This document shows, one piece after another, positions 1 to 9,799 of a stretch of 19,703 nt of DNA. How positions within the stretch are numbered: the stretch's first letter is position 1; each line of letters opens with the position of its first letter. Below the pieces are notes generated by a model. The model was not told where the DNA came from. It saw only the letters and a program-made list of their open reading frames with translations, and ran no database searches. The position numbers and the translations under genes are program-made. The stretch comes from Rhizophlyctis rosea (lineage: Eukaryota > Chytridiomycota > Chytridiomycetes > Rhizophlyctidales > Rhizophlyctidaceae), in contig JADGJC010000492.1 of assembly GCA_027596075.1 (NCBI GenBank), positions 1,856 to 21,558 on the forward strand. Reading direction: 5' to 3'.

Positions 1-36
1 GTGATTGGGGTTTTGTAAAACACCCTTTTTGTTTTT

Positions 37-62
37 CCCCCCCCCCCCCCCCCCCCCCCCCC
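37..62. repeat. poly-C homopolymer
   Basis: Twenty-six consecutive C residues lie 36 bases from the left end. No gene overlaps the run. With the nearly pure G/C right end it may be a sequencing or assembly-edge artefact (G-runs pointing outward at both ends); a true homopolymer cannot be excluded. Confidence 0.9.
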
Positions 63-2490
63 ACACGCCTTTTCCCCCGGATTTGATGTACATAGGTATA
101 CCAAATAAGTCGGTTTTTGGTAGCTCCCGCTTTGGGCAGCTACAGTATTGCGGGCAATTCAATTTGGCCCTGGTGTGGTGGTGTCATTTTGTCATGATGT
201 AAGCAGAGCGTTTTCCTGTGTATGTGAAGAATGATGTCGGTATGCGTTCCATGTGTGTGCCGCAAGCATTACTTCCGGTTATGTCGAGTCAGTTGGAAAC
301 ATGGTCTCAATTCCAGTGTCTGGGTGTCAAAGGGTTTATGGTTCTTTTTTCGTATGAATCCTATTGTCATGAAAATATGGCACTTCCCTCATACTGGTGC
401 AATACTACGACCGGTGCCCATGCTCTCAACAGCATGTGGAGCGCATTAAGACATGCGACCCATATGATCAGTTGTGTGAGGTGCAGCGGCATATATTGGT
501 GGTGTTTTTCTTTCACCGTTCGAAAACATCTCAGGGTTGGAGGATTGGGTCTTGGTCGAGGTGCAAGGATATTTGTCCTTTTCACAATTATGAATGTGAC
601 TGCAAGAAGGTGCTGCCAAGCCAACTTTGACCCCCGGCAAGATGGGTGATAGCTTGGCGGATCCACTCTTTTCGCTCACCTTTTGTTATTGAAGGCTGTG
701 TTGTCTCTGCCAGGAATGTCAGGTCCAGAGTGGACAGAACCATGAGAGTAATAATCAAGAACAAAAAGATTCCTTGTATTCCCATCTCAGGTCCCCTGCA
801 ATGCATGGCGAGAGCCATAACGGAGATGGATGTCGGCCGAACTCTCTATGAGGGGAAGTTTCGTATCAAGACAGGTATCAGGATGTTGGCCACTTTTGGG
901 CCCTCGGGAATAGAGGGGGAAAAAAAAAAGACCACGTTTTCCTGCAACATGGGCACGAAAGTTGCTCACTCTTATGTTCAACTCTTACACAGACGCTATG
1001 GCCATATGTCGAAGACAACCTGGGCCTTCTGGTAGGCAGTCAACCTCTCCCCTGAAAATCGATTTAAGAAAACATTCAGGCACGATTGTAGGAGATGTTG
1101 AAATGTCGGAGTCACCCCTCAGTCCAGATGCCTCGAATCTAGCGAAACCGTCTCCGGATGCTCACATGCCGTGTGTCCATGCGCAAAGCTTCCCTCCTCA
1201 ACAAGTAGCGTTTCGTTTTTTGGCGTGCTAAAGTAGGGCGTGATAACAACAAACCACTGCTGCCGGGGATTCGCAGGAGCCAAAACTGCCAAAGGGATGT
1301 GAAAATAGTCGGGATTTGACGCCCTCGGTTCTTGCCTTGCCATTCCGATGTAATTGCAGTGAACTTCAGAAGCTCGTGAAGTTGCTCAACACATGACCTC
1401 ATGACCGCTTGTGCGGATTCACGAAAAAGGGGAAAAGCCATAACGGGTAATACCATTTGGTTCTTTGGAGGAAGATTAACAGGCCTTGAGTGTTCGCCGC
1501 CTCAACGAGCACAGCACCTCAAAGAAGTTCGGCATGACTGATATGTAACAGATATGACCCAACAGACTGCTGCTTGTTCACCATTGCATTGCAAATCCTC
1601 GTTTGTATGTCCTTTTTAACCGGCAAGGCAATCTAAGAGCTGGGCCATTGCCTGCCGAACTGTGTGTGTTTTGAAGACCTTTGCTTTTTTCTCACTGTAA
1701 AAATGCTGAATATCGATACCAGCAGCATCTTCACAAGCCAGTGATGCGGCATAGCTGTTCAAACAACAAAAATGATAAACAAGGCGATCTGGAATGCAAG
1801 AGCGAATTGGTCGAACATACTGAACATCACTCCTCATTCGCATCATCATGTTTGATATCTTCAACTGAGCTTCGCGGAATATGGTCTTATTTTCATCTCC
1901 TGATACGGACAACATTCACGTTTTCTTTAACCGATGGCATTGTACTAAGGACATTGCTCACGGATGAATATGAGTTGTTCATCACCGAGCCGTCCACACG
2001 CCGCATCGCTGTTCGATCTGTTTTACTTCTCTTTTCTGACGGTCCCGATGTGACCGCTATGGCCTTGAGCTTTCTGGTGCCAAATACCTACAGATATCAG
2101 TCCGGGATTTGTGGACATTGAAATGATGCAGATTTTGAAGTATTCACACATGCAAGCCATCTTCTCTATCGATCTGCGTAAAATTACTATATACATACAT
2201 AAATAAATAATACGCGGCCGAAGCACTCATAGATCCTGACCCCTCCCCATTTCTCAAGACGGAGTCCATCAAGTGCAATACCCATGCTATGGGGCATAAG
2301 CGGGAGGTGGTGCTGGGAATTCCGGTTGCATTGCAAAAGCCCTTGGACACTCCCTTTCCATCAGCCGCGTGGAGTATTCCCCTTGCCTTCCCAAACCCCT
2401 TGAACCTGCCCGTTCCATTGGCCGTTCCCATCCGCTACTCTGCGGCCGCTTTTGTGATTTAACGACGGGCGGTAACGTAAAGATGAGGAC
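63..2490. other. Region with no supported gene
   Basis: About 2.4 kb with only short, overlapping open frames on both strands. None shows a recognisable domain, a consistent codon bias or joinable exons. A minus-strand frame starting with ATG at 818 encodes a hydrophobic stretch that could be a membrane helix, but nothing else supports it. A short AT-rich microsatellite-like tract (tacatacataaataaataa) lies near 2190-2210. No tRNA, rRNA or terminal repeats were seen. Confidence 0.6.
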
Positions 2491-2492
2491 GC

Positions 2493-2717
2493 CTATTTCA
2501 AAATGTGATTAGTAGGATCCAAGAAAGCCCAATTGTGACAACACATACCCAAAACCGCCTTCAGATCTGTTGTTTCCGCCACATGTCTGCAAATAGGATC
2601 CCGCATGTCGTCAGGCAAGTGTGATAGCCATCCGATAAACATTCTTCTCTGTTCTTGATCCGCCACCCGCTTTATGATCCGTTCGATGGCTTCGTCGTAG
2701 GGTGTTGGCGCTGGCAT
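2493..2717 (-). pseudogene. F-box-like N-terminal fragment
   Basis: A 74-codon frame from ATG at 2717 to TAG at 2493. Residues 1-30 are charged and helical-looking. Residues 34-70 resemble an F-box: a Leu-Pro-Asp-Asp start, then PICRHVAETTDLKAVLGMCC and HNWAFLDPTNHIL, matching the F-box pattern of LP followed by spaced hydrophobics, a mid Leu/Val cluster and a Cys/Trp-rich end. F-box proteins recruit substrates to SCF ubiquitin ligases and normally carry a long C-terminal repeat domain, which is missing here. A gtatgtgt sequence near 2550 could be a splice donor, but the frame reads through it as F-box-like sequence. I infer an orphaned N-terminus of the F-box/LRR kind whose body is represented by the broken gene at 3438-5100. 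It could instead be the first exon of a gene with a distant second exon. Confidence 0.4.
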
Positions 2718-2739
2718 TTGCTTAGATGTGCGCAATTGC

Positions 2740-3437
2740 GTGGAGCCGCTGTGGAGGGGAGCAGCCTCCGGTTTGTTTTAATAGTGTCATGATCATTTCA
2801 GGAACTGCAACTGAGTAGTTCTCAATCAATGATTGCGGCATAAATTAAAATCCCCACCACCAACGAGATGGTCAGCAAAGTTGCCAAGGCTTGAAGGTCC
2901 AGATTGGGTGGGAAAAGGCGATTTTTGTGCAGAGCGTGTTCAGTACCGGATCTGCGTTTTTGGCCAGAACGTCACATGATGACCATACTTGCCGCACAGA
3001 ACGTCCAGAATTCTCCACTGAGGTCATTCATGCTATCTTGTTTACGTTCGGTTTTTGTTTACAATCAGGTTTGTTTACATCAATGGACTGTTACGTAATA
3101 GGTTCTGTCGTTTCCGTCTTGGGGCAAGCAAATGTAAACAAGTTGTGTAGGAAAGCTTTCGCACTGTGAACATGACCGCCCTTGATACCATTGGACCCAC
3201 TTTGGCACTGATGAACAACACAAATGACATTTTGATGGCCAGCCTTTGAAAAAGACTTGCAATTTTTAGACGGCGCGGGTAATGGCAGATATGACGTGTT
3301 GCAGCAATCAATTGATTTGAAAAAGGGAACTCCAAATTCAACGTCATACAGTCAGCCGACTTCAACCAGAGCGTAGCGAAATAGAGTATTATTTACAAAG
3401 TCATCCAACGACTTCCCACTCCTGTCAACCCTCGCCC
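2740..3437. other. Spacer between the F-box fragment and the LRR-like gene
   Basis: About 700 bp without a convincing coding frame. It should hold the 3' flank of the LRR-like gene (stop at 3438) and the 5' flank of the F-box fragment, both on the minus strand. Its one notable content is the cluster of TGTTTAC motifs at 3039-3140, listed separately. Confidence 0.5.
3039..3140. promoter_or_regulatory. Cluster of four TGTTTAC (forkhead-type) motifs
   Basis: Exact TGTTTAC copies lie at 3039-3045, 3056-3062 and 3072-3078, and the reverse complement GTAAACA lies at 3134-3140. The first three are spaced 17 and 16 bp apart in a degenerate tandem array. TGTTTAC is the known core site of forkhead transcription factors. 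The cluster is about 320-420 bp upstream of the minus-strand ATG at 2717. A regulatory role is inference; a decayed tandem repeat would look the same. Confidence 0.4.
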
Positions 3438-5100
3438 TCATTGCATACCCCCACCCGCCTGGAAAGACTGGCAGAACGCCTGAAACGCGGCAGGATTGAT
3501 ACCTCCATGTCCCATTGGCATCGCCATGCCTCCTCCCCTGGGAAGTATGATCTCGACCTCCTTCAGGTTGGGACACATTCCCTTCCATTTCTTCTCCAAC
3601 TGCTTCTTGAATTGCGGGCCCGCACGCATGTGGCCTGAGGGGAGCTGAAAGAGGAAGGAGCAGGCGTGAGAATTAGACAGAAGAGAATACATTTTGTGGA
3701 CGGGCCTTCAAATTCATGAAGGTTGACGGATGTGACCTTACCTGATTCTGAACGGGAACATCGCCCACCCTGACATGCTGAGTAGTCATGAAATCCACAA
3801 AGAGCTTTTCCAGTGTATCTTTTTTTGCAGCCACAAACCATTCCGCCAACTCTGGGTAGGCATCATCCATACTCAAATCCTTCAACTGCTTGAACGGACA
3901 CGTGCTCCCCTCAGGGTCACCCCATCCCCAAGGATTTTGCCTCATCGCCTGGGAAGCGTCGAAAGCAAATGTATGCAAGTTAGGGCAACCTTTGTCCCAG
4001 TTCTGTGAAAGCGTCCAGAGCGGCAGGAACAGTGCCGATTTGCGTGAGGGTGGAAGGGAGGTCTTTGATCAGGCGGCGGAACATTCCCGGAGGAGGAAGT
4101 TGGATGTCGAGCCATTCGGTTTTGGGGCAAGCTTTGATGAATTTGTTTAGGATGTCGGATTTGCCGATGTTTGAGCCGGATGGCATGCTGTAGTATTATG
4201 ACAAATGTGAGTTTAGTTGAGAGTTCGGAGGATGGCAAATGGACCAAGGCGGGAAAGACGCGGGCACGCTTACATCAGGAAGAGCTGCTTGACTTTCTTC
4301 AAATACTCAGATATCTGACTCCACCACAGCTCATCAGCACCATCCAACGCCCGGAAGTTAGGCCCGTCCGTTGGATCATAGTCCTCATGCTGAGGTGCCA
4401 ACTCCTCCCAATCATCCAACCACTGCAAATCAAACGCCACCACCTTCTGTTTCGCGCTCAAGAGCTTCAAAACCCGTTTCAACTGCTCCGGATGAGGGAA
4501 ACAGTCTGAGAACCCCCTTCCTCCAAACGGAGGAACCTTCTACCGGTTGCGGATCCCAGGTGCAGTGGATCATCAAGTGCGGCAGAAAGTTTTCCGCGAA
4601 CGTGAACCCTGAGCATTGCGATGGTGCAAGAAGGCACCACGATGTCGTCTTGCGATAGTTGTAGGGTGGCGTGGGAGCGCGTCGGCGCGACAACCACTTG
4701 TACAACATCAGGGTCCTCAAGTCACGCCAGCCCAGCTCCGGGTACCGAACTTGCTGCTATGATACGATGACAGTCTGAGACCCAGACTGATAATGAAGGG
4801 CCTCTGCGAACCAAAAGCCCTACATATGGTGAGCTTAACTCCCAAGATTCGGAGGTCAGTGCAGCACAACGGAGGCAAGTTCCCTGACTCATCCATCAAG
4901 CACATCCTCCAGCACAGTAGCAAGGTGCTATTGTTCCAACATGGCGTTCCCTATCGCGTTCTTCTGGTATGTGGATCCCCTGTTCGAACACCTCCAAGAA
5001 CTATGGCGTGTCTGCAGTAGGACCCCAGAACTGAAAGCTTTCGATAAAGACTGCGCAGGATATCCAGCACCCCTCCCAGTGCATTGTTACATGTACCGGA
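3438..5100 (-). pseudogene. Leucine-rich-repeat-like (F-box/LRR family) gene, broken
   Basis: Hydrophobic-spaced segments typical of LRR proteins run along the minus strand: RDLRTLMLYKWL near 4722-4685, EQLKRVLKLLSAKQKVVAFD near 4488-4429, KQLFLIMPSG across the 4188-4273 intron, GCPNLHTFAFDAS near 3990-3950 and CPNLKEVEIILP near 3575-3540. Two introns look intact: 4188-4273 (donor gtaagc, acceptor actacag) and 3645-3741 (donor gtaaggt, acceptor ctttcag). Both keep phase, and the last exon (3438-3644) ends in TGA after a Gly/Met-rich tail. The frame is nevertheless broken: a TAG at 5001-5003, a frame change between about 4925 and 4885, another near 4790-4756 (possibly an unrecognised intron), one at the five-C run 4513-4517, and one at the TTT at 3991-3993. 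The 5' end is uncertain; a minus ATG lies near 5085. Such proteins usually present substrates to ubiquitin ligases. It is probably a recently decayed gene; sequencing indels are the alternative for the last two breaks. Confidence 0.6.
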
Positions 5101-5328
5101 AGCAGGGAATGAACCGCCGGCTAGCCGATACTTCTGGCATAATGTGCGACAGTCCAATACGAATTTCTGAATTTCCACAGTCTTGTAGTAACAACTGTGT
5201 GGACTATGATGGGATCGGCGGTGCCTGTTTGACTGCGCACTTCTGTGGGAGTTATTGGATCATCTGGGTTGGACTTGCGATGGTTGCTTTCGCCACCTGA
5301 TACTGCTGCGACGGGTTCAAGAGTCTTT

Positions 5329-5335
5329 TATAAAA
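5329..5335 (+). promoter_or_regulatory. TATA box of the amino acid permease gene
   Basis: TATAAAA preceded by CTTT, 88 bp upstream of the permease ATG at 5423, a normal distance for a fungal TATA promoter with a short leader. The following 80 bp are C-rich (ctcctcctcc, ccctccaatcc), as is common around fungal transcription starts. Confidence 0.6.
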
Positions 5336-5422
5336 CACGCTGAGCGTCGGCTCCTCCTCCATCGCCGCTTCGGGATCCCTCCAATCCAATTCTCAATCCC
5401 GTCCTTACCCGATAAACCCAAG

Positions 5423-7096
5423 ATGGCCACTAAACCCACCATAGGCGACGCCGAGCAGTCGTACGACTACGACGTTGTGGATGCGAAGGACGTCAAGAAT
5501 GAGGACGAAGCGGTTCACATTGTCTCGAAGCAGATCGAGGAAGAGGCCGGCAATGACATCAAGTACCGGTCATGCAGTTGGCAAAAGACGGCGGCATTGT
5601 TGTTCTCAGAGTACATCTGTCTCGCCATAATGTCCTTCCCGTACTCCTACTCCGTGCTGGGTCTTATTCCGGGTTTAATTTTGACTGTTGTCGTGGCTGG
5701 GTTTGTGCAGTATACTTCGTTGGTGCTATGGTATGTTTGAATGCTTCTCGCTGAAAAGACCAGACAAATTTTATTGAGCTCATGCATGTGGGGAATAGGC
5801 GATTCTGCTTGCGGCACCCGACGGTATTGGATGTGTGCGACATTGGGCAGATCTTGTTCTGGAACAAGAAGTGGGCATGGTACTTGACGGCCATTATGTT
5901 CGTGTTGAACAACACGTTCATCCAGGTAAGATAGAAACTTCCACGAAAGAACTTTCTGTGCATCCCCCTTGCGTAACACTAAAACAGTCGTACACATCAC
6001 CACTTTCTTGAACGTAACCTTTCCAGGCCCTCCACTGCCTCGTCGGCGCAAAATACCTCAACACGATGACCAACCACGCCCTCTGCACAGTAGCCTTCTC
6101 CGTCATCACAGCAGTCATCTCCTTCGTCTGCTCCCTCCCCCGTACCTTCAACCAACTCTCCAAAGCCGCCCTCTTCTCTGCAGTCGCCACCTTCATCTCC
6201 GTCATCCTCGCTACCATCTTTGCAGCGATCGAAGACCACCCCAACGGATACCCTACCCTCGGTGAACCCGTCGTCCTCCTTTGGCCCGCTCCCGGAACTA
6301 CATTCGTCGCTGGTATGTCGGCCTTCATGAATATCAGCTACACCTTCATTGGTCAAATCACCCTTCCATCCTTCATTGCCGAGATGGAGAACCCGCGCGA
6401 CTTCCCCAAAGCCTTGTGGGCATGCACCATATTGGAGATCATCCTCTTCTCCGTTGTCGGTGGTGTCGTCTACGCTTACACCGGCACAAACTACAACACC
6501 GCACCCGCTTTTGGAAGTCTGGGTAACGAAACCTTCAAGAAGGTCGCATTCAGCTTCATGATCCCCACACTTATCTTCCTCGGTGTCCTCTACGCCGTTG
6601 TCACCGCCCGCTTCATCTTTGTCCGCTTGTTCCGCGGTACCCGTCACTTGGGTAACCACACTGTTGTCGGATGGAGTGCCTGGGCTGGTATCTTGGCCGC
6701 CACCTGGGTTTTGGCATTCATCATCGCGGAGGTCATTCCGTTCTTCAGTGATTTGTTGTCTTTGATGAGTTCGCTGTTTGACTCCTTCTTCGGATTCATC
6801 TTCTGGGGTGTTGCGTACTTCCGGATAAAGTCGGCTGATTATGGGCCGGGATGGTGGTGGAAGAATGTTGGGAACTTCATTGGGTTCTTGTTCAATGTTT
6901 TCATCTGCTTGGTCGGGTTGTTGTTCTTGACTGGTGGCACTTACGTGAGTCTTGATGCCGATGCTCACCGTGATTTCTTCAAATGCTGATTTTTTGCTTC
7001 TTTCGCCATAAACAGGCCTCAGTCCAAAGTATCATCGACGGTTACAACGCCGCCGCTTTCGGTGGTCCCTTCTCTTGCGCCAACAACGGATTGTAA
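5423..7096 (+). CDS. AAAP-family amino acid permease (Neurospora Mtr-like), four exons
   Basis: Exons 5423-5730, 5799-5925, 6027-6944 and 7016-7096 join in frame to 477 aa. The introns are 68, 101, 71... that is 5731-5798 (68 nt), 5926-6026 (101 nt) and 6945-7015 (71 nt), with donors gtatgt, gtaaga, gtgagt and acceptors aatag, ttccag, aacag. The start ATG sits in a good context (aagATGgcc). Residues 1-50 are acidic and cytosolic. About 11 hydrophobic segments follow, near 55-75, 78-101, 128-148, 160-181, 190-212, 237-262, 276-297, 318-343, 360-384, 388-411 and 425-449. FSEYICLAIMSFPYSYSVLG at 61-80 matches the first-helix region of the Aa_trans family, and MSAFMNISYTFIGQITLPSF near 242-261 matches the central substrate-site helices. 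The family imports neutral and aromatic amino acids with protons at the plasma membrane; the exact substrate cannot be read from sequence. Length is normal. C-ending codons dominate exon 3, suggesting good expression. It is transcribed divergently from the broken LRR-like gene about 300 bp away. Confidence 0.93.
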
Positions 7097-7163
7097 GGCA
7101 AAACTTACAGTTCGGCTGGGCCGTCTTAGTCAGACTGGAGACCCTGTCGACAACCCCGAACTC

Positions 7164-7169
7164 AATAAA
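7164..7169 (+). terminator. Poly(A) signal of the permease gene
   Basis: AATAAA, 68 bp after the permease stop codon, followed by an AT-rich tract (tataatttacatagtagg) and TAG/GTAG-rich sequence to about 7250, which suits fungal 3'-end formation. Confidence 0.55.
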
Positions 7170-7286
7170 TATAATTTACATAGTAGGTAGTAGACTTTCC
7201 TTATCGTAGTGATTCTTTGTATGTAGTATGTAGCTTCTATGTAGTGTAGTAAGGGACCCGTCATTGAATTTAGAACCAAACAATAT

Positions 7287-7313
7287 ACGTGAAGTGATGT
7301 GACGTGAAGTGAT
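7287..7313 (+). repeat. Short tandem repeat, ACGTGAAGTGAT twice
   Basis: The 12-mer occurs at 7287-7298 and 7302-7313 (15-bp period), followed by a partial third copy (gtgaagtg) near 7316-7323. It lies about 190 bp after the permease stop, in or just beyond its 3' UTR. Confidence 0.7.
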
Positions 7314-9713
7314 ATGTGAAGTGTGGGACCCGAAGAGACAACAACAACCTTGCATGTACCAATGCTACATGGTTTGAAACTCAGTTATTTTTATGGCACT
7401 TTTTACCTGCGCCCCGGTGCGAATTGATCCTTGGCGAGCGGAGAACTTGGGTCGTTCATTTCGTCAGAGACCTAAGTATGAGCCAATCAGCTACAAGGAT
7501 CTTCACTTTGGTTGTATGCAAAGCGGAAAAAAGTTTGTGGGGCTGGACAAACGCTGAAGCTAGAAGACCAAGACATTTTGACTGCATTTGGTTCTTCATC
7601 AGGTTTCCGTCCATTGGGCACTTTCCACTTTCGAAGAATGATTGATACTGCAAACCATCCTGGCGTACTGCCGAGCATATCCAGGGCGCATGGAGCAGAT
7701 TTTAACTCTTACCACTAATGATGAAGTGCGCTGCACCATTTGAAGATCTTCCGTCGACCATCCTCTCCAAAGCAATCTGTACCTGCTAAATGACCATCCT
7801 GGCATCGCAGGGCAGACAAAGCTTCAATTGACGTGCGGGTCGTTATCTCTGTTTTTGCCAATGCCTGCAACACACCTCCATTCACCAATCAACCTTTCAT
7901 GATGGAGAATATGGAGAACCTTCAAATTGGCCACGTTGGCCGTGAGAACGCGACTTGATCAATCCTGAAAGCTTTCTCAAGATATGGCGGAGACAAAGAT
8001 GCCATCCGGCCCAAACGAGACGCTGGAAGATGGTGACTCCAGTGATACTAGTGATCCTTTCGTCACATCTTCATTTGGTAGCTTGGCCGCACTTTCTTTT
8101 TGTCAGTCATCGATACTACAACAGCCAATGTATGGTGAACTTACTGAATCTAGCATAATAGCCACCATCTAGTGCGTTAGGATGTATTCCTTGCTGTTCA
8201 CTGGGCTAATGGACACATAAGGTTGGGAATCATTAATTTTTCGCCGACGATGGACCCCTGAATTGCCGCCACAGCGCCCTTTGTTTACAATCAAGGATTA
8301 CATCAGCGCACTTCATGATTCGCGTGCAAAAAGTAATCGCAAGTACCAAAACGACCTAATCCTGCATCTGGGTTTGCTCTTTCCAGAATGCACAGTATCC
8401 TAACATAATTATGTCTTGCTCCTGCATCCATTCCTTACCGCGAGTTTACAGTTGGCCTTACGTGACCGCATCGTGTGCCACGATTTTTTCCTGATGTGGA
8501 GTTCCTTCTTGCGGATTCCGCACTGTCAACTGCTTTCATGGGTAGATGCAATTACTCACTTCACTTGGGGCTTCCATCAGAATTACGCCTGGGCAGGCGC
8601 CTATTAATTGAATGCGTTCCTGCTCGGTACTTTACAGGCGCTTGCTAATGCACTCGCGCTTGACACTTTCCGAAGGGCAAAACTCAAACCTTTTTTGTTG
8701 ATTATGTGATGCCACCATCGAGCCGCTGAATGGTCGTCCGTGCAAGCTCCTTCCAGTGAGCCGTGACTGTGTATACAAGTAGGTGCACAGCATTACAATC
8801 GGACCGTGGCCGTGCCAAACAAGATTTGCAGCTTTGAACCTGATGTGTCAAGTAGCCGTCGCTTAATATCGCCAACAATTTGAATGGTGTTTTGCCGATC
8901 GATGATCCTGAAACCTGTCCTGACATTCGTGTTACTCATTCCTCTAAAGCGCTCTTCTTGCAGAGAACTGAAGTCAGTGTGAAGTCTAGTGCGAAGTGGG
9001 TGGCTCGGCCGTTCCAAATCATGAAACCATCTTGTCCCATTTGTAAAGACTGCAGAGCCACAAAAAAAGGGTGTTTGCTGACAACGGAACTTTGGAAAAT
9101 TGAGACTGTCAATGGACGACATTGTCAAATCCATCTGGATGATATCTGACGATTATTTATTTTCAGAGCACAACCATTTCCCGTGAGGGAATCAGACGAT
9201 GTAAGCAGATTGCAATCATCAGAACCGGAATCCACAACATTACAGTCCGACAAGTCGATGTATTTAATCATGCTCAACGTACTCATGAGACGGTCTTCGT
9301 CAGTGATGACGGGAAACCCGGCCAATATGAACCTCACTGCAGAGACCATGGTCACGAGCAGGATGTCTCATGCATACGGACGCTGCCACACACATTGCTG
9401 GCCAAATAGCAATCGCAAACCCATCACAGGCGAAGATCGCTGATCTATTTGCTGATTGATGATGACTATTCTAATGTGCTTTTTACATTGAACCATTGGC
9501 TCCATAACCCTCATTCTTATATCTTCGACAGCGTAATTCATTCGATCAAGCAAAAAGAGAGAGCGTCCCTCAACGCTGTTCTATTGTTCAAAACAGTAGA
9601 TGTCTCCTTCGTTCCCTTCATTCCGACTTCCGTCCGACAATTGACGGATGGTGCGCCATGGCCCAAATCTCTTTGGCGAGACACGCGAAAGTAAAGTATC
9701 TCGACTCACTCAA

Positions 9714-9799
9714 GTTGTCGAATGCCGTGCGTCTGCTTGAGAGTATACTTCCCTTCGAATGCCGTGCGTCTGCTTGAGAGTATACTTTTCTTCGACAAC
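9714..9799. repeat. 37-bp tandem duplication between 9-bp inverted arms
   Basis: A unit beginning tcgaatgccgtgcgtctgct and continuing through gagtatactt occurs at 9718-9750 and again at 9755-9787, identical over 33 bases with a four-base linker. The pair is framed by gttgtcgaa (9714-9722) and its exact reverse complement ttcgacaac (9791-9799). Each unit also holds the palindrome agtatact. It lies in otherwise featureless sequence. A slippage duplication within a small foldback element is possible; its function is unknown. Confidence 0.85.

Noticed and set aside
1681..2121. 146-codon plus-strand frame
   Set aside because: No family recognised; the minus strand is also open across much of it, and no splice or promoter signals support it.
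4520..4557. 38-nt GT..AG candidate intron in the LRR-like gene
   Set aside because: Shorter than any other intron here (65-101 nt), and removing it does not restore the correct frame; a one-base shift in the C-run fits better.
4970..4992. tRNA B-box-like gttcgaac
   Set aside because: No matching A box or cloverleaf could be folded around it.
4941..5300. 119-codon plus-strand frame upstream of the permease
   Set aside because: It overlaps the 5' part of the minus-strand LRR-like gene, and part of the permease promoter lies just after it; no domain or codon bias.
5997..6968. 323-codon minus-strand open frame
   Set aside because: It lies antisense to permease exon 3, and its low-complexity Asp/Glu/Gly-rich translation is the mirror of C-ending codon bias on the plus strand. 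The plus strand gives a full AAAP protein.
8793..9134. 113-codon minus-strand frame with a real ATG
   Set aside because: No recognisable domain and no biased codon use; random frames of this size are expected in 7 kb.
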